A stretch of DNA of 64,000 bases from Scytonema sp. RU_4_4 (GCA_012031965.1 JAAUSC010000004.1:18973-82972), one strand, 5' to 3'. Numbered from the stretch's first letter, positions 19,211-28,126 are shown. The notes: generated from the sequence alone by a model not told the origin. Numbers and translations are program-made.

Positions 19211-20290
19211 ATGCAATTGAAAGTCAGTGCATCTAGACTACCAATCGCACCATTACTCTTGATAGCTCCCTTTTTCTTATGGGGTACAGCAATGGTGGCT
19301 ATGAAAGGAGTGATACCCCACACGACACCGTTATTTATGGCGGGAGTGCGTTTGATACCAGCTGGAGTACTCATTCTGATAGCAGCAGCATTCATGGGTA
19401 GATCTCAGCCCAAAGGTTGGGATGCATGGCTGTGGATTGCTTTATTTGGCTTGGTGGATGGAATGTTGTTTCAAGGCTTTTTGGCAGAGGGATTGCTCAG
19501 AACAAGTGCTGGGTTAGGATCTGTGATGATTGACTCTCAACCCTTGGCTGTTGCATTGCTGTCTTTGTGGTTATTCCAAGAACATATCGGTTTTTGGGGA
19601 TGGTTAGGACTAGGACTAGGAGTCACAGGCATTAGTCTGATTGGCTTGCCAGATGAGTTGATTCTCCATTTTCTAGACCCAGGTATGATTGTAGAGACAT
19701 TGGATGGAATGTCCACACAACCGTTGTTTGCAAGTGGTGAATGGTTGATGCTCTTAGCAGCACTGAGTATGGCAGTGGGAACAGTATTAATTCGGTTCGT
19801 CAGTCGCCATGCCGATCCTGTTATGGCTACAGGATGGCATATGATTATCGGTGGCTTGCCATTGTGGGGAATTTCATCGGTTGTAGAATCTGGACAGTGG
19901 CAGAATATTGTCCCATCTGACTGGTTGGCGCTGGGTTATGCCACAGTCTTTGGTAGTGCGATCGCCTACGGATTGTTTTTCTACTTTGCCTCTAGCGGCA
20001 ATCTTACCAGTCTCAGTTCTCTCACTTTCCTCACACCCATCTTCGCATTGTTATTTGGCAATTTGTTACTTCAAGAAGTTCTCAGTCCGGTGCAGTGGGT
20101 AGGAGTCAGCTTGACTTTGGTTAGTATCTATCTCATCAACCAGCGCGAAACTCTCCCAGGAGCAAGCAAGAAGGTTGCTACGAATGAGACAAGCATGACT
20201 CAGCAACAACAAGTTTCAGAAGTATCTATAAAGAAGGTGAACACGCTCACCTTATCTGTAAGAGAATCTGAACCAGAGATGTTACCTTAA
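19211..20290 (+). CDS. EamA/DMT family transporter
   Basis: About 359-residue inner-membrane protein with ten predicted helices arranged as two EamA repeats: the first from IAPLLLIAPFFLWGTAMVAMKGV, the second after residue 180 from LMLLAALSMAVGTVLIRFVSRHADPV. Typical DMT motifs are visible: PLAVALLSLWLFQEHIG and FLTPIFALLFGNLLLQEVLS at the ends of the repeats. The substrate (amino acid, metabolite or drug) is unknown. ATG 19211 is preferred to TTG 19184. A hydrophilic Gln/Ser-rich tail of about 50 residues ends the protein. Confidence 0.87.
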   Translation: MQLKVSASRLPIAPLLLIAPFFLWGTAMVAMKGVIPHTTPLFMAGVRLIPAGVLILIAAAFMGRSQPKGWDAWLWIALFGLVDGMLFQGFLAEGLLRTSAGLGSVMIDSQPLAVALLSLWLFQEHIGFWGWLGLGLGVTGISLIGLPDELILHFLDPGMIVETLDGMSTQPLFASGEWLMLLAALSMAVGTVLIRFVSRHADPVMATGWHMIIGGLPLWGISSVVESGQWQNIVPSDWLALGYATVFGSAIAYGLFFYFASSGNLTSLSSLTFLTPIFALLFGNLLLQEVLSPVQWVGVSLTLVSIYLINQRETLPGASKKVATNETSMTQQQQVSEVSIKKVNTLTLSVRESEPEMLP

Positions 20291-20444
20291 ACAAGAGTCG
20301 TGAAGAAATTTTGAAAAATTAAATTTTAGTATTAGTCAGAGTGTGTTAAATATACTGAAGCCAAGAAGACATTTGATGTTTCATAGCTTATAGTTATTGT
20401 GGTATCAATGGCTTCCAATGCACGTTCTGGCTGAAACTTGCGAT

Positions 20445-21614
20445 ATGAGGCTACGTTATTCCTCAATTATTTTCATTGCTTGCTTTGCTTGCTTAGGATT
20501 TGACCAACATCCCACAAGTGCAGTTACACCTAAACTCGTTTTAAGAAACTTAGAACTTGCTCAAGTTAGTTCCAAAGATGTTGCCAAGCAGTCCATTCTT
20601 GGATTTGGTAGCACAGGCGCGCAGGTGAAGTCACTGCAAACCCTACTTAAAAAGTTAGGATACTATAATGGCGACATAGACGGACAGTATGGCATCAGTA
20701 CAAGCCTTGCCGTTACAAAATTTCAAAAAGCAAAAGGTTTAACTGTAGACGGTATCTTTGGTGAGATAACTAGGCAGAGCCTTCAGACAGCAATAAACAA
20801 GGAAGTACCGTCTTATTCTGTTGCAACTCGTTCTATTACTGAACCCACAACCAAGAAAGAGACACAAACAGATATAGTTTGGTGGTCACTTGTGGGTATT
20901 GGTGTTTTGGGAAGTATTGGAGCATTGCTGTATGTTGTCAGATTGCTGAGTCAGGGTAAAAAAGTTGCAAAATATCCAAATAATTATAGTCAGGTTAATA
21001 CTAGCCCAGTTCCATCAACTCCACAAAAGTCCCACAATAACAGCGATGGATTATTTCATAGTGCTGGTAACATCAGTCCACTAGAAACAACGGTACCACC
21101 CTCTACACAATTGTTGCCGATGGAGACAACTTCTCGGCTTGCCAAAGTTAGTATCATTGACCAATTGATTGATGATTTGCGTAGCCCTGATCCAACACAG
21201 CGACGTAAAGCTATCTGGGATTTAGGTCAAAAAGGAGACTCGCGAGCAATTCAGCCGTTGGTTGATCTCATGGTGGATGCAGATTCTCAGCAACGCAGCT
21301 TGATTTTGGCTGCTTTAGCAGAAATTAGCAGTCGTACACTTAAGCCAATGAACCGCGCTTTAGCAATCTCACTGCAAGATGAAAGTCCACAAGTGCGACA
21401 AAATGCCATTCGCGACTTGACCCGTGTCTATGACATGATGGCTCAAATGAGCCAAATTTTATCTCATGCTCTGCGAGACTCTGATGCAGACGTGCAAGCA
21501 ACAGCCAAATATGCTCTTTCACAAATGAACCGTATCCGTGCTTTACCTGGTGATACAAGTGAGGAAGAGAAAGATACGGATGGGGAGAAAAAGGAAAACG
21601 AGGAAAATTTTTAA
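20445..21614 (+). CDS. Peptidoglycan-binding domain plus HEAT-repeat membrane protein
   Basis: About 389 residues. Order: N-terminal signal or anchor (SSIIFIACFACLGF), a PG_binding_1 domain (GSTGAQVKSLQTLLKKLGYYNGDIDG...FGEITRQSLQ), a membrane helix (WWSLVGIGVLGSIGALLYVV), a low-complexity Ser/Pro/Asn linker and a C-terminal block of HEAT-like helices (DPTQRRKAIWDLGQKGDSRAIQPLVDLM and further). This suggests a link between the wall on one side of the membrane and protein partners on the other. Function unknown. The start is uncertain: ATGs at 20418 and 20445 and a TTG at 20397 are in frame. The tail is acidic and lysine-rich and runs into a heptamer repeat. Confidence 0.75.
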   Translation: MRLRYSSIIFIACFACLGFDQHPTSAVTPKLVLRNLELAQVSSKDVAKQSILGFGSTGAQVKSLQTLLKKLGYYNGDIDGQYGISTSLAVTKFQKAKGLTVDGIFGEITRQSLQTAINKEVPSYSVATRSITEPTTKKETQTDIVWWSLVGIGVLGSIGALLYVVRLLSQGKKVAKYPNNYSQVNTSPVPSTPQKSHNNSDGLFHSAGNISPLETTVPPSTQLLPMETTSRLAKVSIIDQLIDDLRSPDPTQRRKAIWDLGQKGDSRAIQPLVDLMVDADSQQRSLILAALAEISSRTLKPMNRALAISLQDESPQVRQNAIRDLTRVYDMMAQMSQILSHALRDSDADVQATAKYALSQMNRIRALPGDTSEEEKDTDGEKKENEENF

Positions 21615-21615
21615 C

Positions 21616-21725
21616 AGTTATCAGTTATCAGTTATCAGTTATCAGTTACCAGTTATCAGTTATCAGTTATCAGTTATCAGTTACCAGTTATCAGTTATCA
21701 GTTACCAGGTATCAGTTATCAGTTA
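21616..21725. repeat. Tandem heptamer repeat array (AGTTATC)n
   Basis: About 15 head-to-tail copies of AGTTATC, with occasional AGTTACC variants, starting right after the stop of the HEAT gene. These short tandemly repeated repetitive sequences are characteristic of filamentous cyanobacteria. Confidence 0.9.
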
Positions 21726-21769
21726 AGTAGGTCAACATTGAAAAACGTAAAATAGAGTCTTTGCGATTA

Positions 21770-21880
21770 CTTCGCTACCCTTCGGGAAGCCGCTAGCCCC
21801 TAAGGGGGCGCTGCGCAAACGCGTCTACACTGCGTTCCGTATGCCCTCCGGGCACGCTGCGCTAACGTAATGACATTTCA
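21770..21880. repeat. Palindromic dispersed repeat cluster
   Basis: Several GC-rich palindromes in a row: CCCTTCGGGAAGC, CCCCTAAGGGGGCGCTGCGC and GCCCTCCGGGCACGCTGCGC. Related copies occur near 7.0, 15.8 and 55.9 kb. Confidence 0.65.
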
Positions 21881-21902
21881 CGTTTAATTAGGTTGAGCTA
21901 CT

Positions 21903-21962
21903 TATCAGTTATCAGTTATCAGTTAATGCTCACTGTTCACTGTTCACTGTTCACTGTTCACT
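21903..21962. repeat. Second heptamer array (AGTTATC then ACTGTTC)
   Basis: Three AGTTATC units followed by about five ACTGTTC units, running into the last codons of the minus-strand Uma2 gene and supplying its stop codon. Confidence 0.85.
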
Positions 21963-22670
21963 GATTTCTGCGTCTGGTAATTCGCCAAAGCGTTGGCGAT
22001 AGCGCTCAAGTAAGTCTGCCATTTCTGCTGCTTGCTGTTGTGCTTGTTGAGCTACTTCTTCTGGTGTTTGGTACCTGACACCTCGTTCATCATACCAATA
22101 CAGAACTTCTAGTTCTAGTTCTCCATCAATGTAGCTTCCTCTACCAATTCCCAAACCAATTTCTGGTATCCAAAAAGGTTCTCCAATTTGTAACTTATAT
22201 TCTCCGTTGACTAAGCGATAAACTTCAAGTGGCTGATGTTGGTCACGTCGCCAATATTCAGGGTTGTAAATAACATAATATAAAATACCTAAGCGAGCAT
22301 AGACTGACATTTTGCTATCATATTCGCCACCATAGGTAAGGGAGACAATTTCTAAAGCAAAAATCGGGACAACTTCATTTTCTTCCCAAATAACATAACT
22401 TTTGCGTAAAACGTTTCCTTTAAATCGCTGTACTCCTAAACTTAAAAAACCATCTGGCACAATTGGTACAAGATGACTCACACCTGTTGTGTGATAAATA
22501 GCCATATCAACCCCAAAAAACCAATCGAAGCGATTTGCCCAAATAAACTTGAGCAGGAATAACAATAAATTAGGGACAAAATTTTGGTTTTCGTTATCCA
22601 CAGGGGTGTCGTCTGAACAAGGTAGTTCAGCACTGCTTGGTAGTTTAGATATAGGGTCGTATTTTACCAT
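21951..22670 (-). CDS. Uma2 family (DUF820) putative endonuclease
   Basis: 239 residues. Uma2 proteins have a PD-(D/E)XK nuclease fold and are massively expanded in cyanobacteria, with no settled role. The core is visible: VPDGFLSLGVQ with an Asp, then IFALEIVSLTYGGEYDSKMSVYARLGI, where Glu and the later Lys complete the presumed active site, and YYVIYNP. A C-terminal coiled helix with EEVAQQAQQQAAEMADLLERY is standard. The last codons and the stop are made of the ACTGTTC heptamer array, so the natural end may have been extended or trimmed by repeat spread. Confidence 0.85.
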   Translation of the reverse strand: MVKYDPISKLPSSAELPCSDDTPVDNENQNFVPNLLLFLLKFIWANRFDWFFGVDMAIYHTTGVSHLVPIVPDGFLSLGVQRFKGNVLRKSYVIWEENEVVPIFALEIVSLTYGGEYDSKMSVYARLGILYYVIYNPEYWRRDQHQPLEVYRLVNGEYKLQIGEPFWIPEIGLGIGRGSYIDGELELEVLYWYDERGVRYQTPEEVAQQAQQQAAEMADLLERYRQRFGELPDAEISEQ

Positions 22671-22696
22671 GTAGTGTTTCCCCTAAATAGGTACTT

Positions 22697-23458
22697 TTAT
22701 GATTTAGATGTCTTCTTTCTAAACAAAGCTTTAATCCATTTCCACCTAGCTACGATAAAAACGGACGCTCCTGTCAAAACAGCTGCGAGTGTACTCCAAT
22801 TCTCTACAATCCATTTCCAATTTTGCCCTAACCAATTGCTTGGGTTAACTGCAACTGTGACGTCACGACTAAAAGTCTCCAAACACGCTGGTACTTCTGG
22901 TTTATCTTTAATACTAATGTAAGCACATATTTCTAGAAAAAGCTTTTGACTACCTGCTTCAGTGGGAGTTACATTCCAAAGCCACTTAACCACACGTCCT
23001 TGCGCTAAAATCTGCTTTTTCTGGCTTAGAGGTTTGATTTCAAAGCTAGCTCCTGTAAGTTCTGCTCCTAAAAAGGAAGTTACATCAATCGGCTGAGTTT
23101 TAGCATCTTTACTGAGTCCTGCTTTTAGATCACGCTGTAAGTTATCAGTAACACGTACTTCGATGACTTCATTCTCAGCAACTTTCATCTGTTTGGCAAT
23201 GTCAAAGGCGATTTGTCCAGGTCTGAGAGTTTCTTTCAGGGTAGCAGAGTAAGCATCCTGAGCAATTTTATAATTTTGACTAGCGGTCGTAGCGGGAGTA
23301 ACAGCACCAGTATCAGTGGGTTCTCCTTGTTGACTAGTGGTTTCATTGCGGGAACCACCGCCACCACCACCGCCGTCACAGCCAACAAGCAATGCCAGAA
23401 TGATAACTAAGATACAGGTATAGATGAAAAAGTGCTGTTCCCTAGAACGATATCTCAT
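22697..23458 (-). CDS. Putative lipoprotein with C-terminal membrane anchor
   Basis: 253 residues, no recognised family. The N-terminus has a signal sequence ending LALLVGC, a lipobox whose Cys would be lipidated, directly followed by Asp and a run of seven glycines and a Ser/Thr-rich linker. The middle (about 55-210) looks like an extracytoplasmic domain with alternating strands. Near the C-terminus, LAAVLTGASVFIVARW is a membrane helix followed by a basic end (KALFRKKTSKS). The unusual lipid-plus-helix topology suggests a tethered periplasmic domain. Asp at +2 after the lipid Cys would favour inner-membrane retention by the enterobacterial rule. Confidence 0.6.
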   Translation of the reverse strand: MRYRSREQHFFIYTCILVIILALLVGCDGGGGGGGSRNETTSQQGEPTDTGAVTPATTASQNYKIAQDAYSATLKETLRPGQIAFDIAKQMKVAENEVIEVRVTDNLQRDLKAGLSKDAKTQPIDVTSFLGAELTGASFEIKPLSQKKQILAQGRVVKWLWNVTPTEAGSQKLFLEICAYISIKDKPEVPACLETFSRDVTVAVNPSNWLGQNWKWIVENWSTLAAVLTGASVFIVARWKWIKALFRKKTSKS

Positions 23459-23688
23459 AGTTGCTTACAATATTGTTGATGAATATTTTGACTATAAAAA
23501 ATTATAATTAGGCACATAATTCTATTATCCAATTAACCGTATTTTAGACATTATATCTCTTAAAGAATTCAATAAAGAAATGTAAAGGCAGATAACACCT
23601 ATATTCGGATGCGTTCAAATAATAACTGGTATTGCTCAAAATTGGGTAGCGTAAGACTTGTATATGTTTGTTCATGCAAAACGAAATT

Positions 23689-24768
23689 ATGACTGCAGCT
23701 TCCAAATCTTTGAAATTACTCTTTGTCTCCACATCTGTTGGACCACTTGGTACTGGACTTGGTGGCGGTGTGGAATTAACTTTGCATAACATTGCCCAAG
23801 AAATGCTCCGGCGCGGTCATCAATTGCAAATAGTTGCTCCTTCTGGTTCTACATGGGATTCTTTATCTGTTGTACAAATTCCAGGAAATTTACAAATCAT
23901 TGCCCAGAGTCAGAAACGCACAGATCCTGTTACTATGCCAGAAAATTCTGTGCTGGCGAATATGTGGGATTATGCACGTCAAGTTCAACAAGAGTACGAC
24001 CTAATTGTCAACTTTGCTTATGATTGGTTACCGTTCTACTTAACACCTTTTTTTCGATGTCCCATTGCTCATTTAGTTAGTATGGGTTCGCTCAGTGACG
24101 CCTTAGATCAAGTTATCAGAAAAGTTGCCAAGCAGTTTCCTGGTACGATTGGTTTTCATAGTCTCGCACAAGCTGCCACTTTTGCTCTCGACCAACAGTT
24201 TTTTTGTTTAAGTAATGGAATTGATATCTCACTGTATGAGTTTTGTGCTCAACCAAAGCAACAGTTAGCCTGGGTAGGTCGAATTTCCCCAGAGAAAGGT
24301 TTGGAAGATGCGGTGGCTGTTGCACAAATGACTAACACCCCGCTAAAAATTATGGGTAAACTCCAAGATGAATCATACTGGCAGCAAATTTGTCAAGATT
24401 ACCCAAATGCACCTTTTGAATATTTAGGATTTCTATCAACTTCCCAAATGCAACAAGTTGTGCGCGAGTGTCGAACGTTGTTGATGACACACCGTTGGGT
24501 AGAAGCATTCGGAAATGTCGCAATAGAAGCACTTGCTTGTGGAGTTCCCGTAATTTCTTACACTCGTGGTGGTCCGGCGGAAATTGTTCAAGATGGGAAA
24601 ACAGGTTTCTTGGTAGAACCTGATAGTATTCCTGGGTTAGTTAATGCTATTTCCCGCCTAGATGAAATCAACCGTCAAACTTGTCGCGCCTCTGCAGAAA
24701 CAGAATTTTCTCTGGAGGCTTTGGGCGATCGCTTTGAACAATGGTTCATGGAAATTTTAGATTTTTGA
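23689..24768 (+). CDS. GT4 glycosyltransferase, pteridine (tetrahydrobiopterin) glucosyltransferase-like
   Basis: About 359 residues, GT-B fold, family 4. It matches well, by recall, the Synechococcus UDP-glucose:tetrahydrobiopterin alpha-glucosyltransferase: LFVSTSVGPLGTGLGGGVELTL at the N-terminus, FAYDWLPFYLTPFF, SMGSLSDALDQ in the middle, WVGRISPEKGLEDA and VEAFGNVAIEALACGVPVISY with the GT4 EX7E glutamates. Glycosylated pteridines are abundant in cyanobacteria and have been linked to UV-A phototaxis and light responses. ATG 23689 (MTAASKSLK) is chosen by alignment; two upstream starts are in frame. There is no HIP1 cluster or operon partner nearby. Confidence 0.82.
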   Translation: MTAASKSLKLLFVSTSVGPLGTGLGGGVELTLHNIAQEMLRRGHQLQIVAPSGSTWDSLSVVQIPGNLQIIAQSQKRTDPVTMPENSVLANMWDYARQVQQEYDLIVNFAYDWLPFYLTPFFRCPIAHLVSMGSLSDALDQVIRKVAKQFPGTIGFHSLAQAATFALDQQFFCLSNGIDISLYEFCAQPKQQLAWVGRISPEKGLEDAVAVAQMTNTPLKIMGKLQDESYWQQICQDYPNAPFEYLGFLSTSQMQQVVRECRTLLMTHRWVEAFGNVAIEALACGVPVISYTRGGPAEIVQDGKTGFLVEPDSIPGLVNAISRLDEINRQTCRASAETEFSLEALGDRFEQWFMEILDF

Positions 24769-24914
24769 ATTGATTTTTGAATTCATGAGCTATATTTTTC
24801 GTTCGGAATATTGGATTTTGTACGGATAAGAAGATATAAATAGCGAATTGACTTATTGTCATTCAACATTGTCAATCAACATTTTGTATCATTTGTTTCT
24901 CAACAAGATTCTTG

Positions 24915-25895
24915 ATGCAGTCCAACACTCAAAATCTAAAATCTAAACTTGTTCCTCCACCTCTCAAACCGGGTGACCTATTACGAGTGATTGCTCCTAG
25001 TGGTGCTTTGCGAGAATTTGAGGCTTTTCACAAAGGAGTGGAAATTTGGCGATCGCGTGGCTATCGAGTAGAAATCATCCCAAAGATAGATGATAAATGG
25101 GGATATTTAGCTAGCAAAGATGAAAATAGATGCAAACAGCTAGTAACAGCATGGAAAGAGCCAGAGTGTCGCGGCGTTCTCTGTGCTAGAGGTGGTTTCG
25201 GTAGCACCCGTATCTTAGAAAATTGGACTTGGGAAATAGAGGACAACGGGACAACGGGACAAGCGGAAGAAAATACTTTCTCATCTTCCCATCTCATCAG
25301 CTATCCCTCTTCTAAATGGCTCATTGGCTTTTCTGACATCACCGCGCTTTTGTGGAGCCTTTACACAGCAGGGATTTCCGGTGTTCATGGTCCTGTGCTG
25401 ACAACTCTGGCTTCAGAGCCAGATTGGTCAATTCAAAGGTTATTTGATTGTGTAGAAGGTCGCCCTCTTGCACCTTTAAAGGGTTGTAGTTGGGGTGGAG
25501 GTGTGGTGAGCGGTATTCTGTTACCAGGTAATCTCACAGTGGCAACTCATCTGCTTGGTACGCCAATGCTACCAGATATCAATGGTGTGATTTTGGCATT
25601 GGAAGACGTGACAGAAGCTCCCTACCGCATTGATCGAATGCTGACACAGTGGCGGATGAGTGGTGTGTTATCAAAAGTTCGTGGAATTGCGCTGGGTAGC
25701 TTTAGCCGTTGTGAAGCGCCTCCAAATGTTCCTAGCTTTAGCGTTGAGGAAGTGTTGCGCGATCGCCTAGGAGATTTAGGTATTCCCATTGTCTCAAACT
25801 TGCCTTTCGGTCATGAAGCTCCCAACGCAGCTTTACCAGTTGGTGTATTGGCAACTTTGGATGCAGAACAAGGAATTTTGAGTTTGGGAAATTAA
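24915..25895 (+). CDS. LD-carboxypeptidase (peptidase S66)
   Basis: 326-residue cytoplasmic serine peptidase that removes the terminal D-Ala from recycled muropeptide tetrapeptides. Family features: LLRVIAPSGALREFEAF, ARGGFGSTRIL, the nucleophile Ser in IGFSDITALLW, the Glu in ALEDVTEAPYRIDRML and the His in PFGHEAPNAALPVG. Between the second and third (residues about 108-132) sits a low-complexity insertion with EDNGTTGQAEEN, whose DNA resembles the GGACAACGG/GGACAAG repeats seen between genes. ATG 24915 starts MQSNTQN. The end of the gene is part of a local duplication. Confidence 0.87.
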   Translation: MQSNTQNLKSKLVPPPLKPGDLLRVIAPSGALREFEAFHKGVEIWRSRGYRVEIIPKIDDKWGYLASKDENRCKQLVTAWKEPECRGVLCARGGFGSTRILENWTWEIEDNGTTGQAEENTFSSSHLISYPSSKWLIGFSDITALLWSLYTAGISGVHGPVLTTLASEPDWSIQRLFDCVEGRPLAPLKGCSWGGGVVSGILLPGNLTVATHLLGTPMLPDINGVILALEDVTEAPYRIDRMLTQWRMSGVLSKVRGIALGSFSRCEAPPNVPSFSVEEVLRDRLGDLGIPIVSNLPFGHEAPNAALPVGVLATLDAEQGILSLGN

Positions 25896-25979
25896 ACTGT
25901 TAGCTGGTAAAATCCTGATGGTGTAGCAGTTTCTCCAAAAGCAAGTGCATGACCATCAATCTCCAAATAGACGCAGCCT
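25875..25979 (+). repeat. Direct repeat, copy 1
   Basis: Covers the last codons of the LD-carboxypeptidase gene, the spacer and the first ten codons of the vapB remnant. Copy 2 at 26200-26324 is nearly identical except for about 20 extra bases after TTGGGAAATTAAA. Confidence 0.85.
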
Positions 25980-26173
25980 TAATTTAAGAAGCTCTAGCCC
26001 TTGGCAATCAACAAACAGAGCGTGATGTGGTAGAAGAAGCACTACGCGAATATGTGCAACGTCGCAAGCAACGAATGATACTGGATTTGTTTGGGACAAT
26101 TGACTACGACTCTGATTACAACTACAAACAGCAGCGACAGAGGCGTTTTCATAGCCGTGGGAGTGTCAATTAG
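25949..26173 (+). pseudogene. VapB-type antitoxin remnant with in-frame stop
   Basis: Translating from ATG 25949 gives MTINLQIDAALI, a TAA stop at 25985-25987, then EALALGNQQTERDVVEEALREYVQRRKQ and on to DLFGTIDYDSDYNYKQQRQ, closing at TAG 26171-26173. This is the full length of a VapB-family antitoxin (ribbon-helix-helix DNA-binding N-terminus, toxin-binding C-terminus), with one codon (GAA to TAA) spoiled. No VapC toxin frame follows, so the module is dead. A GTG-initiated downstream frame is conceivable but would lack the DNA-binding strand. Confidence 0.75.
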
Positions 26174-26199
26174 GTGAAAGGAATACGGATTGCGTGGGG

Positions 26200-26324
26200 A
26201 TTTTGAGTTTGGGAAATTAAAGAAAACGGCAAGTAACACGATAATTAGCTGGTAAAATCCTGATGGCATAACAGTTTCTCCAAAAGCAAGTGCATGACCA
26301 TCAATCTCCAAATAGACGAAGCCT
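26200..26324 (+). repeat. Direct repeat, copy 2
   Basis: Second copy of the segment at 25875-25979. It ends inside the next gene, so that gene begins with the vapB start codons (MTINLQIDEA). Confidence 0.85.
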
Positions 26325-28075
26325 CTTGTATTAATTCTTTCCGACGCAATCTATTGGCTGAGGCTATACAACTATCTCGATTTCTGGCTAACGATAGTCA
26401 TGCTGATGATGGTCGCAAACAACGATGCCAACTACGGCTACTTGAATTGCAGCAGGAGATTGTGAGAAAATTTGCCCATCCTATCCGCCGTGAAGCTTAT
26501 CCTGTAGATGCAATTCCAATTGCAGTACGCCAAGCCTTTGTTAAAGCGGTAGCTTTAGTAACACGCTATCACGAGTTGGGAGGTGAGGCTTGGAAAGGAA
26601 CTTTATCTTCCCCTACCTTGAGTAAATACAGTTTTGAGACGATTCCTGATGGATTGATTTCAGAAGCAACGCTAGCCCATCTGTGTAAAATTTTTCAAAT
26701 TCCTGCTGAGGATGAGGAACACATTGCTACCTTAGTGGAGACAGTTGATCGCCAAATTGCTCAACAAAAGCAGATTATCGAGGCTGTACTCACAGATGCA
26801 GGTCTGATACCTGACCTGAATGCAGCGAAGAGTCGTGCTGTTGTGGATCTGTTTCATCATCTGTTTGGGGAAATTCCCATGCCTGTGGAGGCGATTGACT
26901 GCATATATACGCAGACTCAAATTTTTTTTTGTATTGACTACCAGGATAGCCAACTGTGTAACCCAGATTGTTGGAATCGTTTGGAAGTGGCAGACCGGGT
27001 GAAATTGCAAGAGTTTCTGGAGTCGCTGGATAGGTCTACCTTTGAAAGGTTTCGCCATTTTCCCACTTTTAGCTTCTGTGACTCGGCTCAAATGAATCCA
27101 AAGTGGGTCGAACACCTAGCTGCATTAACGGGCTTGACTCGCTTTCAAATCACTCAAGCTTTAAGCTGCTCAGTGAGTATACTTGCCACCCAAAGTGCAG
27201 AAAAATATTTGATTCATGACATTTGGGGACACAATTGGCAGTCTGTGTTAACTCAGTTCAAGAGTGACTACGCCATATTGGCTAACTGCAATGAGCCGTT
27301 ACGTGGAGGAAAGACAGCTTACACTTCTGACGGACCATTGACTTGCCGAGAACTCTTTCGGATAGAAGGAGAACAGGTGACAGTTGATCGAGACTTAGCG
27401 TGCTTGTTCTTCCACGGAGAAGCTCGGCAACGGTTAGGGCTTGTTTTCACTCATGTCATTGCAGAAATGATGGCTGATGTGGCAGAGTTTAAGTTTGTCA
27501 GAGACTTTCCTGAATTAATTGAGCAGTTGCCTTGTTCTTCCGTCTTTAAAAATGTACCCACCAAGTTGGACTTGGAGTTAAGCGATCTATACTTCTTATT
27601 TTTACAGGTTTTGCAACCCCTACTAGAAGTCAAGTTATCAGGATTTGAGGAGTCTGTACTAGAGTCCGATGTGCTAGCAGATTGGGCTCAGTTGGGATAT
27701 CCAGTCCAATCATTGGAGTTACGCTCTAGTTTAAAAGGAGCGATCGCCCAACTGTTTCAAATTTTTGTGCAGGAATATAACGCCACTTACCTGCCTACCA
27801 TAACGAGCAAAATGGGTGTTTTTGCCAAAATAGTTAGCAATCTGCTCTACTTACAAAATGCAGTGAACGAACTCTGCACTGATCCAACAATCAAGACTCT
27901 ATCTCATTTTCCTTTTCAAGAGCTACTGCTCGTGTTTATTGGCAATTACTGGTCCAACGATAGCTATGCTGAGTTTTGGGAAGTCGATGATGCGATCTGC
28001 GCTCCGCGCAGCAGCGAAGCTATCGCCAATGACTTCCTCCCATGTTGGCAGTACTTGACATTAACGATTTTTTGA
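26294..28075 (+). CDS. Large hypothetical protein with vapB-derived start
   Basis: 593 residues, no family recognised. Predicted soluble and mainly helical, with several Cys/His (IHDIWGHNW, CIDYQDSQLCNPDC, FFHGEARQRLGLVFTHVIAEMMADV) but no clear metal motif. The first ten residues are identical in kind to the broken VapB antitoxin upstream because both starts lie in a direct repeat. The true original start may have been lost or lie downstream. Near the C-terminus (codons around 28010-28045) a GC-rich palindrome CTGCGCTCCGCGCAG has been read into the protein. Function unknown; expression from the captured vapB leader is inference. Confidence 0.65.
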   Translation: MTINLQIDEASCINSFRRNLLAEAIQLSRFLANDSHADDGRKQRCQLRLLELQQEIVRKFAHPIRREAYPVDAIPIAVRQAFVKAVALVTRYHELGGEAWKGTLSSPTLSKYSFETIPDGLISEATLAHLCKIFQIPAEDEEHIATLVETVDRQIAQQKQIIEAVLTDAGLIPDLNAAKSRAVVDLFHHLFGEIPMPVEAIDCIYTQTQIFFCIDYQDSQLCNPDCWNRLEVADRVKLQEFLESLDRSTFERFRHFPTFSFCDSAQMNPKWVEHLAALTGLTRFQITQALSCSVSILATQSAEKYLIHDIWGHNWQSVLTQFKSDYAILANCNEPLRGGKTAYTSDGPLTCRELFRIEGEQVTVDRDLACLFFHGEARQRLGLVFTHVIAEMMADVAEFKFVRDFPELIEQLPCSSVFKNVPTKLDLELSDLYFLFLQVLQPLLEVKLSGFEESVLESDVLADWAQLGYPVQSLELRSSLKGAIAQLFQIFVQEYNATYLPTITSKMGVFAKIVSNLLYLQNAVNELCTDPTIKTLSHFPFQELLLVFIGNYWSNDSYAEFWEVDDAICAPRSSEAIANDFLPCWQYLTLTIF

Positions 28076-28126
28076 CATTTTCAAGACAGGTCTATTGTTT
28101 AACCAAAAAGAACTCAGAATCATCCG

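Noticed and set aside
21616..21725. CRISPR-like array
   Set aside because: The repeat unit is seven bases with no spacers, a cyanobacterial short tandem repeat and not CRISPR.
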